From Rummeliibacillus pycnus_B (lineage in GTDB: Bacteria; Bacillota; Bacilli; Bacillales_A; Planococcaceae), in NCBI RefSeq assembly GCF_050459865.1, contig NZ_JBCMNM010000043.1, positions 1 through 49,845 of the forward strand: a DNA stretch of 49,845 nt. The letters run 5' to 3'. Shown piece after piece: positions 42,737-49,845 of this stretch. Each line of letters opens with the position of its first letter. Within the stretch, counting starts at the first letter, position 1. Both the position numbers and the translations under genes were made by a program. The notes under the pieces were generated by a model, which did not search any database, had not been told where the DNA came from, and saw nothing but the letters and a program-made list of their open reading frames with translations.

Positions 42737-43813
42737 ATGGACCATTTTTCGCTCGCTTTAATTCCTGGAGATGGTATTGGAGTAGATGTTGTCAGAGAAG
42801 GTAAGAAAGTATTAGATACAATTTGTAATATTCATGGTGGGATCTCTTTATCCTATACTGAATTTGACTGGAGCTGTGAATATTATGCGAAACATGGAAG
42901 TATGATGCCAGATGATGGTTTAGAACGATTAAAGGACTTTGATTCAATATTTCTTGGGGCTGTAGGCTATCCAGGCGTACCAGATCATGTGTCGCTTTGG
43001 GGGCTACTGTTACCAATAAGAAGACAATTTCAGCAGTATATCAATTTGCGTCCTGTTAAACTATTAAAGGGAATTCAGTCTCCATTAGTAGGTAAAACTT
43101 CCGAAGACTTAGATTTTATTGTTATTCGAGAAAATAACGAAGGCGAGTACTCGAATATTGGTGGTCGTATGTATGAAGGAACGGATATGGATATGGCTAT
43201 CCAAAATAGTGTTTTTACGCGCAAGGGAGTAGAGCGAGTTTTAAGATATGCCTTTGATTTAGCACAAAAGAATGGAAAAAGAAGGCACGTTACAGCTGCT
43301 ACTAAATCAAACGGGATTAATCATACAATGCCGTTCTGGGATGAATATGTTCAAAAAATTAATCAAGAATATTCGAATGTAACAAGCAATACCGTTCATA
43401 TTGATGCACTTGCAGCTTTCTTTGTAAGTAAACCAGAAACGATGGATGTTGTAGTAGCATCCAATCTTTTCGGCGATATTCTGACTGATTTGGGTGCTGC
43501 TATTGTTGGGGGACTTGGAATTGCGCCATCTGCTAATATTAATCCTGAAAAGGAATTCCCCTCAATGTTTGAACCTGTACATGGATCTGCACCAGATATC
43601 GCAGGTAAGGGAATTGCCAATCCTCTTGCTTCTATTTGGTGTACAAGTATGATGCTTGATCATTTAGGACATCCAGAATCAGCAAAGGCAATCATCGAAA
43701 CGATGGAGGAAGTGCTTCAAGAGAACGTAGTAACACCAGATCTTGGTGGGCAAGCAACAACGGAACAAGTTGGAGACTTCATTTGTGAGAAGTTAAAAAC
43801 AAAGTTGGGTTAG
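42737..43813 (+). CDS. Tartrate/D-malate dehydrogenase-like decarboxylating enzyme, YcsA/TtuC type
   Basis: The 358-aa protein belongs to the isocitrate/isopropylmalate dehydrogenase family with the tartrate-dehydrogenase-type signature AVGYPGVPDHVSLWGLLLPIRRQF and IRENNEGEYSNIGGRMYEGT. It also has TAATKSNGI, the metal-binding VVASNLFGDILTDLGAAIVGGLG and EPVHGSAPDIAGKGIANPLA. Members oxidise and decarboxylate tartrate or D-malate-like acids with NAD. Three ATGs occur in a row; the third (42737) lies 7 nt from AGGAG and is preferred. It ends the operon. Confidence 0.88.
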   Translation: MDHFSLALIPGDGIGVDVVREGKKVLDTICNIHGGISLSYTEFDWSCEYYAKHGSMMPDDGLERLKDFDSIFLGAVGYPGVPDHVSLWGLLLPIRRQFQQYINLRPVKLLKGIQSPLVGKTSEDLDFIVIRENNEGEYSNIGGRMYEGTDMDMAIQNSVFTRKGVERVLRYAFDLAQKNGKRRHVTAATKSNGINHTMPFWDEYVQKINQEYSNVTSNTVHIDALAAFFVSKPETMDVVVASNLFGDILTDLGAAIVGGLGIAPSANINPEKEFPSMFEPVHGSAPDIAGKGIANPLASIWCTSMMLDHLGHPESAKAIIETMEEVLQENVVTPDLGGQATTEQVGDFICEKLKTKLG

Positions 43814-43903
43814 GCAAAAATGAACACAAAAGTGTGGCAGATATTAGGAAACTTCTAAAAAACTGATTTATTTCTGATTTTTAAATATAGATAGGCTATA
43901 GCC

Positions 43904-43943
43904 TGAAGTGGAATCAGCTACAATTTTCGCTGATTCCACTTCA
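43904..43943. terminator. Perfect 15-bp inverted repeat after the operon
   Basis: TGAAGTGGAATCAGC (43904-43918) pairs with GCTGATTCCACTTCA (43929-43943). No long T-tract follows, so it is either a weak bidirectional terminator between convergent genes or a mobile hairpin; TGAAGTGGAATTAGCG occurs again at the window end. Confidence 0.6.
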
Positions 43944-44011
43944 TCATAAATTGAAAAATAAAATTTCACAATATATCTACTTCTGTTTAAACATTTTACA
44001 ATTCCTCGATA

Positions 44012-45223
44012 TTAGCCTCTTCTTTGCTTGGATTCTTCAAAACACTGAATAGCAGTAAATAATAGCATACAATGTTCAAAACTATTTGTATTTAGTGATG
44101 TGATTTCTCTAATTTTTTCTAATCTATAAATAATTGTGTTTCGATGAATAAAGAGATTACGGGATGCGACACTTAAATTCATATTGCATTTACAGAATTC
44201 GATAAAAGTAGAAGATAATACTTCATAATTATCATGCTCAATTAAGGATGTAATACTTCGTAATAACTTTTCCTCGTATGCAGGATTCAACTCTTTTGGA
44301 AGGAGCCATAACAAAGTTTCAAGTTCTTTGTAAACATAGATTCCATCACTTTCTTCAAAGCTCACTCCTAAGTTCATAGCTTTAATGGCATTATTATAGG
44401 ATTCAATAATACCATTGATTCCTTTATTTTTATCCCCCACAGATATAAAGACACTAGCAGGATATTTCTTTTCTACAAAAGTATTTAACTTCTTGAGATT
44501 TTCATCTAAACTCGCAATTAATGATGAGTATGATTGTTTATAAGGGAGAGATTTAATGACAATAAAACGCTCAAAATCTAAGGATGAGATAATATCATCT
44601 TTACATTCATGGAAAATCAAATGCAAAAATCCTAAAACATCTTTTTGGAAATACTGGAATGTACCCAAAAATTCGTCATTGACTTTTTGGGACGACAAAC
44701 TTTGTGAAAAACGATTAATCTTGATAACTAGGCAAACTCTATCTTTCTGTAAATTAAATTCTAGAAGATTTGCATATTGATGAATATGATCGGTTTCGGT
44801 TGTTTCTTTTTCGTTATAATTGATTAATTGATGAACAAACATTTCTACCATTTTTTCCTTAAGCTCTAACATTTCATTTCGGAAGGCTTCTTGGCACAAC
44901 ATTTCTACTTGATTTTTGACAAGTTGTACATATTTTTCGACCTCTCGAGGAGAACCAACGATTCCAAGAACCCCGATCACTTTATTATTAAACTTGATTG
45001 GAGCAGAAACTCCTGGAAGGATTTTCTTCTCAACCTCATTCTTACAATCTACTATTTCATTTTTCTTAATGACTTCTAAGGAGGGCTTATGAAAAATACC
45101 TATTCGACTTTTATCAGTAGAACCAATAATGATTCCCTCATTGTCTGTAATACTAATAGGGAATTTTAGGATTTCACTAGCCTTTTCTACAATTTTCTGT
45201 GCATTATATTCAAGTATTTTCAT
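44012..45223 (-). CDS. CdaR-type (sugar-diacid/PucR family) transcriptional regulator
   Basis: The 403-aa protein has an N-terminal diacid-recognition domain (about 1-135; MKILEYNAQKIVEKASEILK, ISITDNEGIIIGSTDKSRIGIFH, PGVSAPIKFNNKVIGVLGIVG) and a C-terminal PucR-type helix-turn-helix (about 335-400; NLSVASRNLFIHRNTIIYRLEKI). CdaR-like proteins activate diacid-use genes such as glucarate and glycerate. It lies between the two halves of the catabolic cluster and diverges from the Rieske gene. ATG 45223 is preferred over one 21 nt upstream because of spacing to GGGA and the family start. Confidence 0.88.
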   Translation of the reverse strand: MKILEYNAQKIVEKASEILKFPISITDNEGIIIGSTDKSRIGIFHKPSLEVIKKNEIVDCKNEVEKKILPGVSAPIKFNNKVIGVLGIVGSPREVEKYVQLVKNQVEMLCQEAFRNEMLELKEKMVEMFVHQLINYNEKETTETDHIHQYANLLEFNLQKDRVCLVIKINRFSQSLSSQKVNDEFLGTFQYFQKDVLGFLHLIFHECKDDIISSLDFERFIVIKSLPYKQSYSSLIASLDENLKKLNTFVEKKYPASVFISVGDKNKGINGIIESYNNAIKAMNLGVSFEESDGIYVYKELETLLWLLPKELNPAYEEKLLRSITSLIEHDNYEVLSSTFIEFCKCNMNLSVASRNLFIHRNTIIYRLEKIREITSLNTNSFEHCMLLFTAIQCFEESKQRRG

Positions 45224-45286
45224 ACAAAATCCCATTCCTTTCATAATATCAATACTTCAAAAAATGTAAGATAAAAAAATGTAATA

Positions 45287-45530
45287 AATATTCAACCCAT
45301 TATATGTCTTATAAAATAAGGTTATTTCTATTATTATAATCTGAATATTCAAAAATAATCACCTTAATTATAATGCAAAAAACAATTATATGTAAAATTG
45401 GAACAGTTGATAAAATTGCTATTAATTTTGTTTATCTGGGTAAATTATACTAGTGTAGTAAAAAATAACAAAAAATCACGATGAAAGAGTTTTATTTTTG
45501 GATGTTTTACACATACAATTCTGAATATTT
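45287..45530 (+). promoter_or_regulatory. Divergent promoter region with repeated TGAATATT motifs
   Basis: This AT-rich 375-bp gap between the regulator and the Rieske gene contains AATATTCA (45287-45294), the palindrome TGAATATTCA (45342-45351) and TGAATATT (45522-45529). These may be regulator sites. No clear -35/-10 was assigned. Confidence 0.35.
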
Positions 45531-45598
45531 TTAATATAAGATTAACTTATTTCCAATACCAAAATTATTGCGAATAAAATCTAAGGGGGGAAATCTAT

Positions 45599-46687
45599 TT
45601 GGACCAAATAGAAGTTAGAGTAAGTGAGAAAATTAGTGAAGCTTATACGCTACCGTCTTGGCTCTATACAAAACCTGAAGTTCTAGAAGTCGAGAAGAGA
45701 GAAATCTTTTGCAAAACATGGCAGTATGTTGGCCATATTAGCCAATTTACGAAGCCAGGGGATTATATTACAACAGAAGTAGCAGGTCGTCCGATTGTTG
45801 TTAATTACGGAAAAGATGGTAAACTTCGTGCTTTCTATAATGTATGTTCCCATAGAGCAGCAAAGCTTGTTGAAGGTGAAGGAAATAAGGCAGTTTTTAC
45901 TTGTCCATATCATGGTTGGACATATCGTACAGATGGATCTCTTCTTAAAGCACCAAATATGAAAGATTGTGAGAACTTTGATTATCAAGATTTTTGTCTT
46001 AAGAATATTCAACTTGAAGTAGTTCAATCTTTTGTTTTTATTAATTTAGATCCTGAGGCACCATCTATGACTACCCAATTTCCTGACTTATTCCAACACG
46101 TGAAAAAATATAATCTGGGGGATCTTAAGAGAATCCGGGTAAAGGAAACGATTTGTAAATCCAATTGGAAGATTGGAATTGACAACTATCTTGAATGTGA
46201 TCATTGTTCTCTCGTTCATAAAACCCTTGTTTCTAAGCTTGATATGAAGCTATACGACATAGCAATGTATGATAATTATTCATATCAGGGAACACCACTA
46301 AGAGGAAAGACAAGCGATTTTGGGTTAGGCGAAGGTGGGAGATATTATTGGTTGTATCCAAATACTTGGTTTTCATTTGATCCTGGACCGGGAAATCTTT
46401 CTATCCATCAATCTATCCCGATTGACCATAAAACAACAAAGTATATTTATACCACCTTCTTTTTAAATGATGAGGTGTCAGAAGAGGAGAAAGAATTATT
46501 AGCAATGGATGATCTAGTTAGAAAAGAGGATCTTGATATTTGTGAAGTAGTCCAACAAGGAATTGAAACGGGTGCTTATAAACAAGGAAGATTTTCACCA
46601 ACAGAAAATTTAGTCCATCAATTTCATTTACTTTTACAAAAGGATTTAGAAGCAGTACTCCCACTACCGGTATCAAATTCGAAATAG
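45599..46687 (+). CDS. Rieske non-heme iron oxygenase, alpha subunit
   Basis: The 362-aa protein has the Rieske [2Fe-2S] motif CSHRAAKL...CPYHGW (about residues 85-107) and the mononuclear iron site NWKIGIDNYLECDHCSLVH (about 195-212; Asp/Asn-Glu-His-His pattern), a layout seen in glycine-betaine, carnitine and choline monooxygenases. It would hydroxylate or N-dealkylate a small substrate using electrons from a reductase, none of which is encoded here. The TTG start has AAGGGGGG 9 nt upstream. It precedes the permease and flavin amine oxidase. Confidence 0.88.
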   Translation: MDQIEVRVSEKISEAYTLPSWLYTKPEVLEVEKREIFCKTWQYVGHISQFTKPGDYITTEVAGRPIVVNYGKDGKLRAFYNVCSHRAAKLVEGEGNKAVFTCPYHGWTYRTDGSLLKAPNMKDCENFDYQDFCLKNIQLEVVQSFVFINLDPEAPSMTTQFPDLFQHVKKYNLGDLKRIRVKETICKSNWKIGIDNYLECDHCSLVHKTLVSKLDMKLYDIAMYDNYSYQGTPLRGKTSDFGLGEGGRYYWLYPNTWFSFDPGPGNLSIHQSIPIDHKTTKYIYTTFFLNDEVSEEEKELLAMDDLVRKEDLDICEVVQQGIETGAYKQGRFSPTENLVHQFHLLLQKDLEAVLPLPVSNSK

Positions 46688-46732
46688 CCAAATAGCAAAA
46701 TGTATCACTGAATATCTTATGTATGACTCAAA

Positions 46733-46748
46733 ATGTAAACGCTTACGT
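46733..46748 (+). promoter_or_regulatory. Putative CcpA cre site
   Basis: ATGTAAACGCTTACGT matches the Bacillus cre consensus (WTGNAARCGYTWNCW) and lies 38 bp before the permease. It suggests carbon catabolite repression of permease and amine oxidase. Confidence 0.6.
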
Positions 46749-46785
46749 TGAATCTTTAAAAATTTCTTCAGAAGGATGGTGAATT

Positions 46786-48231
46786 ATGATGGAAAATAGT
46801 AAAGATAAACAGCGACAATTAGAGCGGAAGATGAAAAGCAGACATTTATTTATGATTTCTTTGGGAGGCATCATAGGAACTGGTCTATTTTTAGGTTCTG
46901 GGTATGCGATAGGTGAGGCAGGTCCAACAGGGATCATTTTGGCATATTTAGTAGGTGGTTTACTAATGTATTTGGCGATGGTATGTTTAGGCGAATTATC
47001 TGTTGTAATGCCAGTTTCAGGCTCGTTTCAAGCTCATGCGACAAAGTTTATTGGTCCAGCCACTGGTTTTGTTGTTGGATGGGTTTATTGGTTAAGCTGG
47101 GCTTTAACTGTTGGACTCGAATTTTTAGCCGCTGGATTATTAATGGATAGATGGTTTCCTGATGTACCTACATGGATTTGGTGTGTTTTCTTTGTGATAT
47201 TATTAACTACTATTAATTCACTGACGACGAAATTCTTTGCTGAAACAGAATATTGGTTTGCAGGAATAAAAGTTGTTGCCGTAATCATTTTTATTATTGT
47301 AGGTCTTTCGGCGGTTTTTGGCTTAATTGATCTAAAAAATCAACCTACTCCATATTTTTCTAATTTCTTTGGAAATGGTTTGTTGCCTGAGGGGATCTCA
47401 GGGGTATTCATCTCAATGATGACGGTTGTCTTTGCTTTCCAAGGTTCAGAGATTATGGGGGTTGCAGCTGGGGAGACAGAAGAACCAGAAAAGAGTATTC
47501 CAAGAGCTATTCGAACATTGGTTTTCAGGATTTTAATATTTTATATTTTAGCTATTTTTGTTTTATCTGCTATTCTTCCTTATAAAGAGGCTAGTGTACT
47601 TGAAAGTCCATTTGTTACAGTTTTTGATATGGTAGGAATACCATATGCTGCAGATATTATGAACTTCGTCATATTAACTGCTATCCTTTCAGTTGGAAAT
47701 ACCGGATTATTTGCCTGTACAAGGGTAATGTTTTCGCTAGCTCAAAGTGGAATGGCGCCCAAAGTTTTAGGTAAATTAAATAAACAGGGTGTACCATCAA
47801 ATGCATTATTGATAACACTAGGATTTGCTTTGATTTCTTTGCTAACAAGTATCGTAGCAAAAGATACATTATTCGTCGTTTTACTGTCAGTAAGTGGTAT
47901 TGGCGGTACGCTAACTTGGTTAACAATTGCCGCTTCTCAAATCGGTTTCCGTAGACAATATGTAAGAAATGGAGGAAAAGTTGAGGATCTAGTATATAGA
48001 GTTAAACTTTACCCATTTGTACCTATTCTTTGTATTGCTATGTGCTTATTTATCTTTGCATTCACTGCTTATGACAAAACACAACGTAACTCACTATTTT
48101 GGGGATTAGGATTCATTGCTGCTTGCTATTTATATTATTATATCGTGTTTAATCGAAGAAATATTAAATTGCCGATAGATACAGAGTTATCAGTAGTTGA
48201 AGAAAAAAGTAGGGAGGAAATAATAAATTGA
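46786..48231 (+). CDS. Amino-acid/amine permease (APC superfamily)
   Basis: The 481-aa protein has about twelve membrane helices and the APC signature FMISLGGIIGTGLFLGSGYAIGEAGPTGIILAYLVGG, with EIMGVAAGETEEPEKSIPRAIRTLVFRIL in the central conserved segment. It is most like amino-acid permeases of the YfnA/GabP/AroP group and probably imports the amine or amino acid used by the cluster. The ribosome binding site lies in AGAAGGATGGTG. Its stop overlaps the start of the next gene (TTGA), so the two are coupled. Confidence 0.92.
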   Translation: MMENSKDKQRQLERKMKSRHLFMISLGGIIGTGLFLGSGYAIGEAGPTGIILAYLVGGLLMYLAMVCLGELSVVMPVSGSFQAHATKFIGPATGFVVGWVYWLSWALTVGLEFLAAGLLMDRWFPDVPTWIWCVFFVILLTTINSLTTKFFAETEYWFAGIKVVAVIIFIIVGLSAVFGLIDLKNQPTPYFSNFFGNGLLPEGISGVFISMMTVVFAFQGSEIMGVAAGETEEPEKSIPRAIRTLVFRILIFYILAIFVLSAILPYKEASVLESPFVTVFDMVGIPYAADIMNFVILTAILSVGNTGLFACTRVMFSLAQSGMAPKVLGKLNKQGVPSNALLITLGFALISLLTSIVAKDTLFVVLLSVSGIGGTLTWLTIAASQIGFRRQYVRNGGKVEDLVYRVKLYPFVPILCIAMCLFIFAFTAYDKTQRNSLFWGLGFIAACYLYYYIVFNRRNIKLPIDTELSVVEEKSREEIIN

Positions 48232-49577
48232 AAAATATTAATTATGATGTAATTATTGTTGGAGGCGGGTTTTCGGGAATAACAGCTGCTAGGGAGCTTA
48301 GTATGTTAGGACATAAGGTTCTTGTTATAGAAGCACGTGATCGTATTGGGGGAAGAACATGGGTAGATAACCGCTTAGGGACTCGACTTGAAATGGGTGG
48401 CACTTACGTTCATTGGCATCAACCTCATGTCTGGACGGAAATAACACGATATGGGTTGGAGCTTACAACAGGACCTGATACGCAAAAGGTATACTGGATA
48501 GCAGACGGTAAATCATTTTCAGCTCCTGCTAGCGATTTTAAGAATAAGCTTAGAAAGGCATTTGAAAAATTATTAAAAGAGGGAAATGAATATTTACCAC
48601 TTCCTTTTCAACCTTTACAATCTGATAAGTTTAGAGAGTTAGATGGTATCACAGCTGATCAATTTATCAAAACTTTTGATTTAACAAAAGAAGAATATGA
48701 TATTATTCATGGCTGGGTTGCTTCAGATTTTTGTGGCGCACCTGAAGAAGGAGCTGCTACACAAATACTCCGTTGGTGGGCTTTTTCACAAGGACACTGG
48801 GAGACCCAAAGTGCCATGATATCGACTTACCGTTTAAAAGAGGGAACATCAGCGCTAATTGAGGCAATTTCAGCAGATGCTAATGCTGATTTAGAGCTTT
48901 CTACTATTGTAAAAAAGATTGAGCATCAAAAAGATACTGTTAATGTTATCACAGATAGTGGCACTTGCTTCACTGGAAAAGCAGTGATCGTAACGGTTCC
49001 GCTTACGACTTTGCAAGATATTGTATTCGAGCCAGCACTGTCTCTTGAAAAACAGGCTGCATCAAAAGAAGGTCAGACAGCTAAGGGTGTAAAAGTTTGG
49101 GCCAGAGTGAAAGGAGAATTAGAACCATTCGATGCCCTAGCACCGGGAAATTATCTATTAAATTCTGTTCATCTAGACCGCATGATAGATGGGGACAGTA
49201 TAGTTGTTGGTTTCGGACCAAGTGCAGCAATACTCGATCCGAACGACAAGGATGCTGTTGAGCGTGCATTAAAGTATTGGATTCCTGACATTGAAGTTGT
49301 TGAAAGTACGGGACATGATTGGGTGAACGATGAATTTTCCAGAGAGACTTGGCCAATGCTGAAACCAAATCAATTAACATCTTACCATGAGGAATGGAAC
49401 ACACCTGAAAACACTGTCTTCTTGGGAGGTACAACATTTGCAAATGGTTGGGCTGGTTTTATAGATGGTGCAATTGAAAATGGTTTAACTGTCAGCAGAA
49501 GAGTTCATAAGTTTCTTTCTGCAGAAGCAGTTAGCTCAAGAGAAAAGAACCAATTTACAATTGAATCAATTTCATAA
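48228..49577 (+). CDS. Flavin monoamine oxidase family protein
   Basis: The 449-aa FAD enzyme has the N-terminal dinucleotide motif VIIVGGGFSGITAARELSMLG and IEARDRIGGRTWVDNRLGTRLEMGGTYVHWHQPH. At the C-terminus it has FLGGTTFANGWAGFIDGAIENGLTVSRRV, the FAD-binding part of amine oxidases. It should oxidise a primary or secondary amine to an imine, giving aldehyde, ammonia and H2O2 (putrescine, cyclohexylamine and tyramine oxidases are family relatives). TTG 48228 overlaps the permease stop, with GGAGG 10 nt upstream. The substrate is unknown. Confidence 0.9.
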   Translation: MKNINYDVIIVGGGFSGITAARELSMLGHKVLVIEARDRIGGRTWVDNRLGTRLEMGGTYVHWHQPHVWTEITRYGLELTTGPDTQKVYWIADGKSFSAPASDFKNKLRKAFEKLLKEGNEYLPLPFQPLQSDKFRELDGITADQFIKTFDLTKEEYDIIHGWVASDFCGAPEEGAATQILRWWAFSQGHWETQSAMISTYRLKEGTSALIEAISADANADLELSTIVKKIEHQKDTVNVITDSGTCFTGKAVIVTVPLTTLQDIVFEPALSLEKQAASKEGQTAKGVKVWARVKGELEPFDALAPGNYLLNSVHLDRMIDGDSIVVGFGPSAAILDPNDKDAVERALKYWIPDIEVVESTGHDWVNDEFSRETWPMLKPNQLTSYHEEWNTPENTVFLGGTTFANGWAGFIDGAIENGLTVSRRVHKFLSAEAVSSREKNQFTIESIS

Positions 49578-49845
49578 TTCAACTATTTGTTAAAAATACG
49601 AACAATAAATGGGCCTTGTTTTATGCCATATCTATTAGAACATTGTCTTTTAAGCGGAAGGTGGCTAGCCCTCGAAAATGCATTCGAATTTCCATCGTGC
49701 GATGTTATTTAAGTGAGGTGCATTCATACTCCTACGGGAAAAGCTTGAGCTGAAAGCATTGCAGGAAGGCACTGAAAAAGTAAAAATAGATGGAAATTTA
49801 TTATGAAAATCTTGTATTGCTATATTTGTTGAAGTGGAATTAGCG
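49578..49845. repeat. Window end with dispersed-repeat fragments
   Basis: No gene is seen. The stretch 49655-49790 is GC-richer and holds CTCCTACGGGAAAAGCTTGA, GCTGAAAGC (shared with 22346-22361) and GCGGAAGGTGG, typical pieces of Bacillaceae intergenic repeats. The last 16 bases nearly repeat one arm of the hairpin at 43904-43918. The segment is cut by the window edge. Confidence 0.5.

Overview
The window looks like a chromosomal segment from a low-GC, endospore-forming Bacillota, probably Bacillaceae or Planococcaceae/Caryophanaceae. Supporting signs are the AT-rich composition, AGGAGG-type ribosome binding sites with many TTG and GTG starts, a YheC/YheD spore-type ATP-grasp protein, a YkuK homologue, a yrkEFHIJ-like sulfur operon, a CcpA cre-like site, a WalR-like box, and cobalamin and preQ1 riboswitches. 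No rRNA, tRNA, CRISPR array, transposase or phage gene was found.

Positions 1-11.3 kb hold a two-gene ATP-grasp plus Mur-ligase unit, a secreted NlpC/P60 protein with one dead domain, DinB-like and GNAT proteins, a small P-loop kinase, a lipoprotein, a B12-riboswitch-controlled cobT, and a secreted Big2-repeat protein. Positions 11.4-18.1 kb hold an iron alcohol dehydrogenase, a 21-bp tandem repeat, a large secreted YfkN-like nucleotidase and a lipoprotein.

Positions 18.1-22.3 kb are a persulfide/sulfur-handling operon: rhodanese, TusA-rhodanese, DsrE2, rhodanese-metallo-beta-lactamase, TusA and a TauE permease. Four CsoR/CstR-type operators lie within it, but no regulator gene is present. 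After a dispersed-repeat-like segment come a small membrane protein, a secreted repeat protein and YkuK.

Positions 25.1-28.5 kb are a compact cassette of a FabH-like ketosynthase, a discrete acyl carrier protein, a NeuD-like left-handed-beta-helix acyltransferase and an acyl-CoA-dehydrogenase-fold enzyme that looks like a group D flavin monooxygenase. It looks like an acyl-building or acyl-transfer system whose product I cannot name. Positions 28.9-33.4 kb carry three tandem paralogous secreted proteins of unknown function. A preQ1-riboswitch-controlled VUT/YhhQ-type transporter follows on the opposite strand.

Positions 34.6-49.6 kb are a large catabolic region: aldehyde dehydrogenase, 3-hydroxyacyl-CoA dehydrogenase, two-subunit CoA-transferase, enoyl-CoA hydratase, acyl-CoA dehydrogenase, thiolase, 2-hydroxyacid dehydrogenase and a tartrate/D-malate-type dehydrogenase. 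A divergent CdaR-type diacid regulator separates these from a Rieske oxygenase, an amino-acid/amine permease and a flavin amine oxidase. The simplest reading is uptake and deamination of an amine, oxidation of the aldehyde to an acid, CoA activation and beta-oxidation. The gene content resembles dicarboxylate (adipate-type) degradation, but the substrate is inferred.
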